Assembly: GCF_014839805.1 (NCBI RefSeq)
Contig: NC_051139.1
Location: forward strand, 4,648,945 to 4,712,944
Direction: 5' to 3'
DNA: 64,000 bases
Source: Manduca sexta
Taxonomy: Eukaryota > Arthropoda > Insecta > Lepidoptera > Sphingidae
Below, one piece after another: positions 13,381 to 40,860 of this stretch. The notes under the pieces are model-generated. The model saw only the letters and a program-made list of their open reading frames with translations. It ran no database searches and had not been told where the DNA came from. Numbering within the stretch: the first letter of the stretch is position 1; the number at the start of each line of letters is the position of its first letter. Made by a program: the position numbers and the translations under genes.

Positions 13381-15809
13381 CAATCCAATAATAAAACTTT
13401 CATGCAATTTCGTCCAAAATAAAACACGATAAAATTGTGAAATTCCTAACAAAGCTAAGTATACCCCTAAGCCACCACACCTTCGTCCGGTCGATAACAG
13501 CAATAAATCATCGAGACTGACCTGAGAACATTCCAGAAAAGGTTATGTCGTGCTGTGACAAAGGTTAGACTTCCACACGCCAGTTTTACGAATGCCCGCT
13601 GAGAATACTGTTTATTGAATCTCGTACGCTACAATTTATGTGTTTCTGTAGTCGCAAATCGCATGATTGTTTCTCTCCTAAATAGTTCAAACAACTTCTT
13701 GTGCCTTTAAACAACGCGCAGTGAATATTTCTCCAAGAAACGCTTACTTTAATTTAAGTTTACAAAACAATTCAGTGAACCAAACTCGTATTGTTTGCCC
13801 TGGTTTGTCATTAAGTCACCTTTGGGTGTACCTATGTCATTAAGTACAGTTCTTTAGAGCTCATTACATCGCATCCAAATTAAGAACAATGCGACACATT
13901 AACCGAGGAAGGTAACAACCCACCTACCATTTCAATTTGCAGAGCATACCCGTAAAACGGTCAATGAACTTGGAAATTTCTTTATAATCATTACTAAAAT
14001 TGACGTCATCCTTAGATATGTATAAGATCAGATTATGCTTTGTACAGGCTCCGAGACACGTATTCTTTTTTGTTTCCTTGGCGGTTTTTACATTAAGTTT
14101 GTTTTTGCATACTGAATACACGAAAAAACAGCGCCAATAATAGATATAAATTTTCATTGCGCTTAGACAATGCTTTACTATGAAGGTGTTGAGTAAATTG
14201 CCCGTACAAACTGGCGTGCTCTACGATTTAAAAAAGAGACCGGATAAAAAAAAATACTAGTTAAGTAAACTTAATTGCTTTCAGTAATTTTCGTCTGACT
14301 ACCCTCCAATTTTATTTGTGATAATTTCTCAGCCTTTACTTAATTTTATTAAAACGCTTACAAATCCACTCAATTGCAATCTTTATAATGGGTACTCACC
14401 CGATTACTGTTTTTCTATTAACCAAAATCTAACTTAGCTATGAGGTTATAATCCATGGCATAGACTCGGGTAATAAAGTACTACAATTACGAAAACAAAT
14501 TCATAAATTATCAATTTTATATCCATACGTTGATAACGACTTCATCTCACTATACATTCTCCACAAAAAGTTAACTTCCCAGCATTAAACAGCTTTAAAT
14601 ATTTACACCAATTGATAAAACAAGCTATTTCTGATTAATAAAGATCATAGAGCACCTGACACAAACAGCTAAACTAAAATTTCGCAAATACAAAACAATA
14701 CACTTTCAAATCCAACCTGATTCATAAATAAAGAACAGTACAAATAAAAACATAAGCGCGGGCCCACGCGCGTCGTGATCGCGTGCCGTCTAGACCTATA
14801 GAATTATTACTTAACTTGATATAAGGGCGCTGTACACTAGAGTTCAATAGATTGCGTATTATTATACGAAAATTTGTGTGCAGTATAGAGGAGATTTTGA
14901 TGTATTTTTATAGGAAGATTTTCATAGAGTGGAGTTACCAATCGGATATTGCCAATCGACTAAAAGCCATTTTCAATAAACGATCCCAATCTATATCTTT
15001 AATCCGATTCCGAGACTGAACCAAACAAAAAAAACTCATTTGTAAGCATGTCAAAAAAAGTATGTTCAGATTGGTCAATATTAATACGGCTGGAGTCGTT
15101 TATTTAAAATAACTATAAGATATGGACAATATTAACCTGCTTTTAGCAACAAAATTTCAATAAGTACTAATAGGGCTATGTTTGTGATTTTCCTCGTCTT
15201 TAATTATAGATTCTATATTAAGCCTAGATATAATGATATGTTCTTATGTATATTGACTAAACAATGATTACTATATTATAACAATCTAAACTGTCGCATG
15301 CCGATTATTAATCGCAGGCAACTTAAATCTGTGTGGTCTACACGTTATACTGTAAACTTAATCTGATGCGCCTCGTTATTTATAAATTAATTCTAACAAA
15401 ATAAATTTAGCTCGCAAATTCAATCAATTGTAAACAGTGAAGAGATTTAGTATATTTTAAACGGCTTTTCAGCTATATTTAATTTTACATACCTTTGGAA
15501 TAAGTTTTGTAACTTGTGCCTATTGGCTTTGAAACTTCTACTTTATGCCTGTTGCATACAAATGGGACCTTTTTATTGAAAAACACTTTTTTCTTGAATA
15601 CTAAATAACTCAGAACCACGGGAAATATACAATAATTTGACAAACTTGCCCGTAGTTCGGAGTTCATAGCAATGGAAAGGTTACTTGAGTGTCAGTGTGT
15701 TTTAACGGCCCCAAGGGTACCTACTGCCTTTGTATTGTAATTTATAATACCTATACCATACGGATCTCGTTAGTGTTATGATACCTGTATATGTAAATAT
15801 ATCAATACA

Positions 15810-16012
15810 TATTATAAAACAAAGTCCTCTTTTCGGTCTGTATGTTACCAATTTTCTCGAAATCTACTGAACGGATTTTTATGAAATTTGATATGGAGAT
15901 AGTTTAAGACCCTGGAAAGGTTACAGGCTACTTTCTCTCCCGGGAAAATATATAGCGGAACTTTTATCCCCGAAAACTTCTCGCGGACGAAGCCGCGAGT
16001 GAAATCCAGTAC
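15810..16012 (+). mobile_element. Helitron-like non-autonomous element
   Basis: It begins with TATTATAAAACAAAGTCC, a common start of small lepidopteran elements. It ends with a 7-bp stem hairpin, CTCGCGG-acgaa-CCGCGAG form, followed by CCAGT. A related element at 24464-24725 has the canonical CTAGT end. No target duplication is visible, as expected for Helitrons. The ending is diverged. Confidence 0.55.
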
Positions 16013-17269
16013 TTAATATAGCTCTACAAATTCTGCGTATCAAATATCCACCACAGAAGCTTTATATTTAGCTTCTCAGGTCACTGACAGAAAAAAATAA
16101 CTGAAAAAACAAACATAAAATTATAAACAGCTTCTCAAACCTTTCAAGATATTTCAATAGATTATCTTATACTTAAAAAGTGTGTAGACATCCGATAAAT
16201 AAGGCACTGCGTAAGTAATTCGAACTATATATTATTTAATATATTCCGTTCACCTTGCATGGTCATTGTTTCAGTTCGGCTTTAATCTACACATAATGAT
16301 AAATACCAACATCCGTGAACAAAGCCCTACTATCGACACCAATGTCCAACTTGACTTTAACATTAATTAATCCACAATTACGTTAGCATTACCTTACCAA
16401 TGCAATCAATATCATTCTTATTACTTTAGGATTAATGTTCAAAGTCAATTTAATCAAGTTTTACTTACATTGGCATACTTGGGTGGAGTGCTTTGTAAAG
16501 ACCTTGAGAATTGAAAGTAATGGACAGCAACCGGAACGCAACGTACTTTACCTGTAATTGTAACGTTCCTGGAAAACGTTGATACGACCATACATAATAC
16601 CACAAAATAATCATGTTGAAACACTTGCAAATATTTTAGAACATAGCGTAAGATGTCCAATGTCCAAGTTACGGACCAAAAAACCCTTGGATAAAATATA
16701 TAAAAGAAGCCTTTGTCGCATTCGTAAATATTAAAACTGTATGGATATATTATTTATCGAATAAATATTCAATGTTGTTTATGCAACAGTTGTAAAGGTT
16801 GAATTTTTTTAAAAGGAAAGCCAGTCATTTCCATTTTAGTAGAATGTATGGAAATGAATTAATTAATAATATTTACTTACCTGATTATTATTTGATGGCA
16901 GGTAGGCATACCTATTGAACAAGAAAGCAATGATAAGCCTGTCGAAATCGTATTTTTAAATAATAAGGGCCCTTCACCACCGATAAAGGGCAATGTGTTT
17001 GACAGTACTCTTAACTTCAAAATGACCATCACTTGACACTTGAGTTCAATAGCGGATTGTAAAAGTACAATAAAAAATAAGTACTTAGATATACATTGAA
17101 CTCTAAATGTTATTTAATGATAACAAGCACTTAATTATCCTCAGTAATTATCACAATAATATTGCTTTCTTATACAAATTCACAAAAGTAAAGGCTGTTC
17201 CATTATACCGTTAGTGAAAATATTTTTTCTTTTCTCCAAAAATATAATGGGCAAAAGGAACAGGTCTGA

Positions 17270-17565
17270 TTATATCGGTCAGGCTGATACTGAGCACCCA
17301 CTCCCGGCCGCTATCCCACTACTGCCCGATACGGGGACTTTTGGCTGCTGGGTTTCCCCCCTGGCCCGGTTCGCCCCTCCTTAGTCAACCTGCATCCCCC
17401 AGACTCCTCTGGGGGATCCATATTAATACCAGGCTTAGTGTGGACGTCCAGTCAACATGGGCCACTCAGCACCAGTGACTCCCGACCTCAAACCATCCTC
17501 TGAACCCAACCTCCGAGTAGCCGGATTACAGGAGACGCCACGCTCCCAGTTGCAAATACGCGTGA
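17270..17565. other. GC-rich island of unknown origin
   Basis: About 300 bp of clearly GC- and C-rich sequence in an AT-rich setting, with phrases such as CCCCCTGGCCCGG and CCCCCAGACTCCTCTGGGGG (a short hairpin). No long open frame spans it. It could be a fragment of a retrotransposon 5' region. It lies about 550 bp upstream of the PASK start, so a regulatory role is possible but unsupported. Confidence 0.35.
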
Positions 17566-18110
17566 AATAGCAGATTATATATAATGAACATAACAGGGTT
17601 CAAAACCAAATTAAATTAGTATGTCATTTTTTCTTAAAAAAGTGTATAAAAAAATTATAGAAAAATTCTACCACCGTTTATTTATTATTTAGATTGAATA
17701 TTTTTCACTTTAAAATCCAAAAAGGTTGAAAGAATTTCATTTTATTATCATGCCCTCTCTTGACGTACCTCAGAACTAAATTGTGAGTCTTGAAACAATT
17801 CAACAAATTATAATGAATATATAATATAATTACAAAATACGTATTGCACATTATTTACGTTTAAAGAAGAGTATATATTAATTATTAAAAATATAAAATA
17901 TTTGTATGTACATACCTACTTAATTTAAAAAATAATAGTACCTATAAAAATATGGCGGCAATAAAACTTTTGACAGCTGATACAGCAGCTGATATTTTTC
18001 TATTGTTTGAAATTACTATGAACTAACGGTGACTTTTGAAACACAAAGACAACCCAAAGATTTTATCAATAATCTATTTTTTTTCATAAGGGACAATTCA
18101 CACGTTATCA

Positions 18111-31434
<13,324 letters not shown>

Positions 31435-31973
31435 ACTAATGGACACACCACACGATCGTATAACTAAGGACCTATTTAACAACGTTATTCGCCAGTTCAT
31501 ACATAATATACTGCCGTGCTAAGCGCAAAAACGGTATGTCAGGGAAACATTATTTCAAGATAATCGAAGTTTTGTAAATATAGTTTTGTATGTAAAACTG
31601 AGATAGAAAAATTCTTTTAAAGTTTTTTTTAACAAGTTCTAAACAAGGTACCGTTATTTAGGTAAGTTCAATGAGCATTTCTTCAAGCTATCCGACGTCA
31701 AAAAATCAACATTTTGTTTTTTTTTTTTGAGATATCGCTTTTGGTCTTAGCACGGCAGTATAGCACTATTGAAAATAACCATTAGTTTTGAAGTATGACT
31801 TTTATATTTCGTCGTCTTATATTGACTAATGGCGTTAATTCAGACTTCGTGATACAGGCACTTAGTATATACGGCTAGGAACTGAGAAGACAATATGGCC
31901 CTACCAGCTACCACTTAGATGACCGCACAATCCTACCACCTGCGTAGAAACTGACATACGACTGCAGACCTGT

Positions 31974-31979
31974 AATAAA
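31974..31979 (+). terminator. First AATAAA after the PASK stop
   Basis: This is the first canonical polyadenylation hexamer downstream of the PASK stop codon, 540 bp into the 3' flank. Later AATAAA sequences follow within the next few kb, so the true 3' end may lie elsewhere. Confidence 0.35.
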
Positions 31980-34900
31980 TAATTTAAAATTTCACTGGTC
32001 ACTTGCTAAGTTCAGTGGAAAGTTGTTTCAAGGATGTCAAGAAATTATGCTAATTTATGAATGCATATACTGTCTCTGAGCGTTGACATTTACACGATAT
32101 TTATGGAGCAAAGTTCATAGCGAAAGGTCATTTTTGTTATTTTGCCGTATTATTTAATGCCAATATCTTTTACGTCACTTTACGGCACAATATTGCTGAC
32201 TGGGAAATGCTAGGTTCTATGTCAGAAATAATAGTTATACGCCCAACACTCAACAGTACTGATACCACAGCAAAAAAAAATTTAGGTGTCAGTAACTTCC
32301 TAGTGACTTCCTGTCATACAACGTCTAACGTGGCTCAAATACAAAACCTATATCGATATGGAATCTAACCCAAGGCACCTCATAGGTCGAGGTGTGTGCA
32401 AAGAAGCTTGGTAAAAATTGAGCATACTAGACTTTAGTTTTTTCTAGTTAGCTATATTTTACTTTCTGTTGGATCAGTGTACGACAAAACGCTGGCCGTA
32501 GCTGTCAATACACATCTAATATCTTTACTAATGATTTGAAGTCATTAGTTTCACATTGAGAAAAAAGGACGGTCAACAAGATATGCCATTCAATTATTAT
32601 AATATGTTTGACTACACAAAACTTACCGTCAGGATCAGTGCATAAAGATTGTGAAATGATATGTACTTCTGATTTATAGTACATTTGATTGTGATTGGCT
32701 GAGGGACCAGGGGTCTTATTCTCTATGCCCAATGTTATTTTAACAGTGCGTAATAAGCACATAACGCACCGCGTCACGTTTAAAACAATACAAAAGTGGA
32801 TAGTGAATACCATTCCACGGTTTTTCCACGAAGATGACGTAACATGGACGTGAGTTTACACTATCATAGAGAATGAAGTCCCAGAATGTGACTCGCACAT
32901 TGGTCTCGTATCGTGTTTCATATCCCATACTCTATGGGGACTGTAAAGTTTATAAAAATAGGATATATTGAGGCTGGAGAGAAGCAAAAATAAAATATGT
33001 GTTAGCTTCTTGAAACTGCATTTATATTGATCTCATACGGAATTTAGAAAACTTAGATTATAGATGTTACGTTTTAGAATGTACTGGTACATCTAGCAAG
33101 TTTTAGATATTGTATAATAATATTATTAGATTGGCGCAAGACAAGTGACTTTTCAATATTTTGCTTTTTTGTAATCTAGAAAATATAATTTCATCAAGGA
33201 TTTAAACGTACAATACCATGTAGCTACACTTACCGCCATCTAGTGAGCTTTGTAGAACAACACGATCAACGCTCAAGGCCATTGGCGTTACTTATAGTCT
33301 TAATATAATAGAACCTAATATTAAATAGATAAATTACATTGATGGCATAGAAATACGGATTTGATTGTAAATATCGCTTGCTAGATGTGTTAGTACATTA
33401 CAATCTTGCCGATTTGTGTATGTAAAGAAATTGAGTGTCAAATTAATTTTGTCTGCACTGTTCAGTATTATATGTAACACGATGTAATTGTATAACGATT
33501 GTAAGGAGATAAAGCCAATGGAAATTGAGACCAAATTTAGATGTATAAGGTAGTGTATGATTTGGTTATTAGAATCAAATATTTCGGATTTATTAGAACA
33601 GGAGGTAATGGTGATAACAGTATTATATAAATAAATTAAAATTAACGTTTCATTCATGCATCTTGTACCGTTGTGGAGATTAACAGAAGTTGTACTCTTA
33701 GCAGTAGACAAAGCAGTAGACAAGGGATATTACTAAGGCAATTTAATTTTATTTGTGTAAATGAATGGCTGTGTTCTATTGCAATTCTTTGCACTAGTAC
33801 TGTGAATTTATGAGATAGCTTGTAAAATTAAATTGTAACATGCTTATGAAATGTGTAGAAAAAAAACTTGATTCTTATGATGTGAAGTTATCGTGTACTA
33901 GGCTTAGAAATCAGTGTATTTTGAAATCTAAAATTAATAATATGCATAATATAGATTTAGTTCATATGCAAGTGCAAAGATTTGCAATAGCGTTTGCGTA
34001 AAATAAATCTTAATTCTATTTTAATATGTTACACTTTCACTTGTTCTTATAACAAGCACATGGAATTTTTAATGTTGCGGACAGTTTCACTTGAGAGTTT
34101 ATTAATAGACTGTGTTGAAACAATTCTGTTATCAATACATATATTTGTAGTCTTCCCGGAATTGTTACTGTGAAAGTCTACGCATACAATTGACGTAAAG
34201 AAATAGGGTATACAGAACGGGAATAATTTATTTATATATAAAAAACACGAACTCAAGCTCATAATTGCTCAAAAGCAGTAATATTTTTATAGCAAATTAT
34301 TTAGTTAAATGTTTTAGGTATGGTAACACTGAAAAGTTAATTGTGCTGGCAACATTTGATGGAGGGATTTCTGATTCGCTTTGCTATAGATATTTTACTC
34401 TACATTATAGTAAAAATAGACACAACGCACTTGTAGCGTAGACGTGGGATTTTTCAATATTTTAAACGCTTTAAATATCGCTTACGTACCTCTCAAGTAA
34501 AGCCAAACACTATTGACATTCTTCCATTTCAATTTGTTGATGTAAGCAAAATAATGTGATAGCAACTTGAACTTATTACATCTAACAAATTTAGAAAATT
34601 AGATATTCTGTATAGCACGTCTGCTTTGAAGTATTATTATGACATGGAAACGAATAGAAATGCATAACAACTCAGTTTATTTTCACTCGCCTCTGCAAGT
34701 CTTGTGTATTTAAAATAATATTGACGAACAGCACCTCCGATAACCGGTTTAACGTAAAAACGCAATTCGCTTAACAGGTGATATCCAAATGAATATATAT
34801 TACGAAATAGTTTTAAGTTACCTATTTAAATAATCTTGTTTGCGAGCGTTTAACTCCGGTATTTTTACGTTGTATGAATATTTAAAGAATTGAAAATATT

Positions 34901-35364
34901 TCTGTAAATGTTTTTGTCGTTGCGAATATATATTTTATCTATATAATGGCATTATGGTTGAACTAAAATCATAAATTATTATTTTATGGTCCTTAACTGT
35001 CACATTAATACTTCATTGTATTGGCGTCTGTTTCTTATGATTAAATTAACCAAATATCAGTATTAAGACAATACCTTAGAATTTTTCATACAATCATAGT
35101 TCTTAGTACATAAAACTAGAATTCCTCAATGAATTATTTATATTCCCAAATCGATAACATTGTAAATATCATGAAGTAATTTTGACATATCTATGTTGGG
35201 TTCAAATTAGTAAAATGTTTTTACACATAATTACCGGATACAGGCTATTCCAGTAACATTGTGTCCTTCTGTAGTATTGATGATTAATAAATTATATTGT
35301 AGTGATAAATGATTTACTCCTTGGCTTATAATGTTTCAATTCAGTTTACTAAATCAATATTTAA
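31980..35364. other. Intergenic / possible long PASK 3'UTR
   Basis: No gene is seen. Apart from the MITE at 32709-32882, the sequence is AT-rich, and its short open frames on both strands look random. Around 33220-33250 a TTACCGCCATCTAGTGAGC phrase resembles another common lepidopteran repeat fragment. Confidence 0.5.
32709..32882 (-). mobile_element. MITE family C, minus-strand copy
   Basis: Ends AGGGGTCTTATTCTCTATGC and, complemented, GGGACTTCATTCTCTATGAT. The interior, read on the minus strand, carries the CGTGGAATGGTATTCACTA and AACGTGACG…GTTATTTT… phrases of the copies at 29914 and 50743. It is more diverged than those two and lies outside the two genes. Confidence 0.7.
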
Positions 35365-35638
35365 GGTGGTACAATGGCAAGTTTCACGTCTAGTTAGTGA
35401 TGAAGAAAAACGTAAAAATAATTAATAATCATGGATATTTCGGCCTTTAAAATTTAATATGACGAAATTTTAAAGGCAGAAATATCCATGATTATTAATT
35501 ATTTTTACATTTTTCTTCAACTGCGAGAACTAATCACTAACTAGACGTGAATTTAAATTCTTTACTTGCCAATACTTGTTTAGTTACCCAGATTAAAGCC
35601 GAAACAAAATGTATGAAAATGGACCTTGAGCTACCACC
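35365..35638. mobile_element. Foldback MITE with TTAA target sites (piggyBac-type)
   Basis: A 274-bp element flanked on each side by TTAA. The ends are GGTGGTA and, complemented, GGTGGTA. The two halves are long imperfect inverted repeats: CACGTCTAGTTAGTGAT, GTAAAAATAATTAATAATCA and GGATATTTCGGCCTTTAAAA each recur in reverse complement on the other side of a centre near 35458. TTAA target use is the piggyBac hallmark. No coding sequence. Confidence 0.8.
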
Positions 35639-36503
35639 TTAATGTTATTCCAATCAAACATATTTATTTGATGTCCGGAGCGTCCGTTTATTGATTAGTG
35701 CCTTACGACGGACGGCGGGTTTCGTTGCTCGTTTAGGACGCTGTAAACTCTCATTACAAATAAATATTGGTTCTCCGAAAGCTTGTTTTATTTACATAAG
35801 ACAGTGACCGACAAGAATTCATAGAGGTAAAGCGTGAAATGCATATTCGTCAAATTAACTGAATACCTAAAAAATTATATGGGCATCTCGAATTTTATAT
35901 GCAGTGACGTCACAACGTATGCAGTGTGTCTATCGTCTGTCATCTTGTAAGTACCTAATTTTTCTTAAACTTCTGGCAGATGTCAAAACATCTTTTAATA
36001 TTTTGAGCGGATTTTTATATACATTTATAACTAAATTCAATTTTAAATTACAATCTAGCATACAATATGTTCGAGTTTTAGGGTTCAATATGGAACAACA
36101 CTATGAATAATAATAAGTTAGGACTCTGTGCGCAATAATTGTAATGGAGCAGGAGTGGACTGCCCTATTTAGTGAATCCCCACGTCGAAAACTTATCTTG
36201 GATACACTTTCTATATGGCTCAAAATGTTGAAATACCTATGTGAAATCCATGAACAATAATGTGCAACAATTTGAAATGCGTAGGAAACTATCTACACAA
36301 CAAACAACCGATAAGTAAGTATATTATTATCGCGATATCTTTGATTAGTAGATAAATACAAAGCATAACCATTAACTGCAGGTAAGATTTTGAAATTTGG
36401 TGATCTTATAGTTTTATTGCCTAAAAAAATACAACCCTTTCCTTTATTCGCGTTGCCTCATTGGGAATGAACATATGTATCTACGTACCTATTTAGATAA
36501 GTA

Positions 36504-36680
36504 GGTAGTCCGGTATTGAGATTCCGGTATCTGTCTAGATAGTTACTAAAACGTTTACCTACATGAATCTCAATACCGGACTACCGAAAAGCCCTAAAAT
36601 ATATCTTGACCCGAAAATCGAATCCAGGATCTCAATACAGCAATCGTTCCGCCTAAGGAGCCTTTGCTATACAATCACAT
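36504..36680 (-). repeat. tRNA-like SINE fragment ending in a 21-bp perfect hairpin
   Basis: Two 21-nt arms (36504-36524 and 36565-36585) are perfect reverse complements, separated by 40 nt. The right arm continues into a block that, on the minus strand, has a tRNA-like head with CTCCTTAGGCGGAACG and a B-box-like GGATTCGATTTTC. The hairpin probably arose from an inverted partial duplication of the SINE end. Confidence 0.5.
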
Positions 36681-39654
36681 TATAACAGAGGCTAATTCTT
36701 AAAACCTACACAAAAACAAAAACAATTTTTATATATTTTTAATTCAATTGTAAAATTATAATAAATTGTCTAACGGCGACACTTTTACTGAAGCTAAATA
36801 AAATTTATAGCTATAATAACTAACTTCATTATAATATTATTATAATTTTCCTTTTGTTGTTTAAAAATAAGTTTCGCTTGAAACCGGTTAAGTTAATAAT
36901 GATGCAATTGATGACCAACTATTTCAGTAAGACTCTGTGGTATATTTGTGTGGTAGAATACGTTAGTTTTTAATCATTGAGTAGAAACAACATCAATAAA
37001 TCGCAAAAAAGTAGGCAACACCAGTTAAGACATGTCAAATTGTATGGTGGTGCGTCGGTTTTTTGCCAATCATTGCCGTATTTCGACGAATTTATCGTCA
37101 ATTACTATCAAACAACGTAACGTATTTACTAACGTAAAATATACAACAAAATTTACCATCAACCAAAGGATATCGGTAAGACTCACTTGTTTACATCAGT
37201 TTGGCGGACTAGATATTTATCAATTAATTATATTTTAAATTAATTAAACGTTAGTATTAGTTTAACTTTTTAAACTAACCCAGCTACGTCACCTGCAAAA
37301 TTTTAACTAACATATTTAGAAGATAACTGCATTTTAAACTTATTAAAAAGTTTCTAACCTATAAGGTTTTCTTGAACTACCATTAAATTGAAAACTCTTA
37401 GTATTTTTTGTTCAAAAAGTTTTTATTTTGTGTAAAGCCTATTTAAAATAAAATATCTATTAGAAACTCCAAAGAGAATATAACACTACGTTAGAAAATC
37501 CTCCAGCCATCAATAATAAAAATGCTAAAATATTCTTATAAAATTGTATAAATGTAATTCTCATACAACGAAATAATGTTAACAAGCAATGCTCTCTAGT
37601 ACTTAATTTAATTACTAACAAAAAGTTTCTAGACAGTAGAATAATGGGTATAATTAATAAAAAATCTTTGGTAAGTTTTATTTTTTCTCAAAATATTCTT
37701 ATTATACAGAAAACTTTTGAAAAAAATAAATAATGAATTGGCTTCCTGTACATTCATAATAATGCATTAATGGTTTCAGATTACATTTATAAATTTCAAG
37801 ACAATTCTCTACAATCTAATATACCTATAAAAAAATCCTTAAAATATAGTGACCCACTTGCAAAAACTTTTTCAATTTGTATTGTCATAATTAGAATATT
37901 TCTTATTCCTAATAAGAATTCTATTATGACTATCAAGTGACTTATGTAGGCCGTTTGAATTAACATAATAGAATCCCTTCCATCACAATTTTACACTTCA
38001 TAATTAGTAATTTTCTTGAGTTTCATTTAGAATTTCAAATAATAAATATGAGCAATTTAAAAATTGAATGATTAAAACTGAGACTATATCATGTTTAAAG
38101 GTCATATCTTTCTATTGCTTTAATATTCAAGTTCAATTATTTCATACCTGATTGAAGCTGTAGGTCTGATTTCTAATATAAATTTCAACTTGATACCTCT
38201 CCACAATCCTGATAAAAAGGGGCTTTGACAGACAGACAAACAAAACAGTCATGTTATAAGGGTTCCTTTTGAGATTTGTAACCCCAGAAATTATAGAACC
38301 TAGAATCAATCATCATATTAAATATAGACAATTTCAACTTCCTAAGGTATATTTTGGTTCTTTGTTCACACATCAAGAACATAGAATTATAAATAAGGAA
38401 GTAGGATGCCAGCATCAAGGTTCATAGTTGATTGATACTATAGCTTGATATGGGCAATGTTCAATACATCTATACATGTCAATTACCATCAACTAACCGA
38501 CCATGTTCAATAGGTATTACAATGGTTCTTAGTAAAATGTTTTGCTCATAATTTTGATAAAATAACGTGTGTTGGTATTAAGTCATGATAAAAAAAAATA
38601 TTTAACTATCAGCCTATCAATCTAAAAAGGATTTTTTTGGATCATTTATTTCATAAGTACACTTCACAAAATGCCAAAATCATAAATGGTATTTACTTTT
38701 TAATTTACTTTTTAATAATTTGTGCCTTATAAGCAATGGCAATGTTTATATTTTTATTTAAGATGTCTCACTGCTGGGCAAATGCCTTTCAATTTTGTAT
38801 CATTAGGGGTTAGATCTATAAAATACCATTGGGATCAAATACTAATGTTTGTAACTTTTATATTAAGTTCTAACAAATTTTAACAATGCAACAATACATA
38901 TTTACATATGATGTCTATGATACAGCCTAGTGTAAACATCATGGTTAAAAATAACTATGTGCCTATAATTTGGATAAATAAACATTATTATTATATTTAA
39001 ATACAGTTACCCTGGAAGGAAAGTATTAGCATCTCATAAATATAAGGACAGTTGAAGGGCTAACTAACTTAAGCAAGATATTTTTTGTGACATTAAATTT
39101 CATACATATTTAAAATCAGCACGTTTTTCCATGTTTTTAAACTAGTTTTTCGAGAAATATTGTTGCTTAAGTCAATTAACTTTTTAACCGTCGATAATGT
39201 GCAAGTAATGCCGTAAATGTTAGTCATAAAATCTTTTAATAACTACATACAAATCTATAACTGTGGGACTCACTGCTTGCTTACTCAATTGCCTATTGTT
39301 ATATGAATGGTATGTCATTGAAATTAAAATTAGGTATGAATGGGAAGAATAAAATAGTTACATACTGCTTCCCTCTGATACTGGTTATGTTATATCTGTA
39401 TTTAAATTTTAATTGTGAAATATAGTCAAAAGTAAATAACTGATACTAGTTTTGTATATTAGTGCAGTCAGATCTTTATTTATATGTGTATATGTGTATG
39501 TATTCATTATTGATTTTTTTTTTCAAAGATGGTAGTTGGATATTTTCTGAAATATATTTTTTTATATATTTACGCACTCCCCTGTTTTGAACCAGTGTTA
39601 TTTTTAATGAAAACTGCTTCACAATTATTATTCTTTACCTATAAATATATACAA
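36681..39654. other. AT-rich intergenic sequence
   Basis: No gene seen. Open frames such as that at 37032-37238 are short and have no recognisable motif. A short GTCTCACTGCTGGGCAAATG phrase near 38765 is a retroposon 3' remnant. Confidence 0.55.
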
Positions 39655-39820
39655 ATATATCAAGCGGAAGAGTTTGAACGTGTTAATCTCAGTAACTACT
39701 AAACCAAATATGAAAATAGTTTTCACTAATAGAAAGCTACATTACTCCCAATGCTGTAGGCTTTTATGCCGAGAAAACCTGACGCGGGTGGAACCGCCGG
39801 CCAAAACTATCAGGTATAAT
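39655..39820 (+). repeat. Helitron-like or related lepidopteran repeat
   Basis: ATATCAAGCGGAAGAGTTTG, then ACGTGTTAATCTCAGTAACT and a GACGCGGGTGGAACCGCCGG end, is a common lepidopteran repeat layout. A short GC hairpin lies near the end but there is no clear CTAGT terminus. Confidence 0.45.
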
Positions 39821-40449
39821 AAATATGAGCATCCCTCATAATATGGAATCGTACGTTTTCATTCCCTTATCACGAACGTAGGTACAGCGCACTCGCAGCT
39901 TTGTCTGTATTATCTTTGCCTTTTACAACGAACGAGAGATAAGATTCTTAACTGAGCGTAAATATCTCACACTGAGCATCGAGTTGCAGTAATAAAACAT
40001 TCATCAAACGTAATACAGTGATTTGCGTGCGTTTCAAAACATAATACAGTACTATTTCTCGTGAAATATATATTGTAAGTAACTTTTATAGCTCAAAATC
40101 GAACTCTGTGATAAAAATAAGGGACCCATCTCCCATATTTGCTATAAGTTACAAGTTATTTTTAGAATCTATTAAAAAAAACTTCTTTAAATTTGTAATA
40201 AAATATGTGTATTACTAATTTAATGTATTTTAGAAATATTCGTATTACTAGTATACGCAACATTTATACATTGAAGTCATTACTATACACAGCAAAAAAC
40301 AATATACTTATTTTATAAAACCCATTTCTTTAATTGTATTCACGTATACAAAGTGAACACTTTTAATCTTTGTAATAAAATATTTTTTTCTTTAATTGTA
40401 ATGTAGTAACATTCCTAAAGAAATTATAGCAAATCATAATGTAGGAAAT

Positions 40450-40860
40450 TTAGTATTATGCGTGACAATAGGGGACCGGCCTATGCTTGATTTTGTACAT
40501 TATTCTATATGTAATGGTTAATAATACGAAAAAGAAGCACTCCTGCGAAAACTGCATAACAATTGGTTAAAAAAATGAGCGAGTAATTCATATTTAAAAT
40601 ATTGTAACGTGCAGAAGTGGGCGCGATGTGGGGATATCGCTTCATCTCTTTTTTTCGCACGCGTCGTAATTCCCGATGACGTCACATGTGGAGATTTCGT
40701 CTCTTTTCAGTTTCTTGTTAATTACCCCTTCCACCGAAATTCAAAGACTTATAACTTGTTGATTTTTTACCGGATTTTAATAATTCCTTCTGTGTTATAA
40801 TTTATATTATGTAAATATTTGATAATAGTTAAGAACAAAAATGAGTCCGGTACCCTATTG
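40450..40860 (+). repeat. Probable conserved lepidopteran interspersed element
   Basis: A structured block with GGGGACCGGCCTATGCTTG, GTGGGCGCGATGTGGGGATA, CGATGACGTCACATGTGGAG and TTAATTACCCCTTCCACCG. I recognise this order from lepidopteran sequences but cannot assign a class. Only one copy is present here. Confidence 0.4.

Noticed and set aside
13079..13503. Overlapping open frames on both strands (73 codons on +, 139 on -)
   Set aside because: The frames shadow each other, have no recognisable motif, no splice partners, and overlap a SINE head fragment at 13306-13380. The minus frame starts in AT-rich DNA without promoter-like context.
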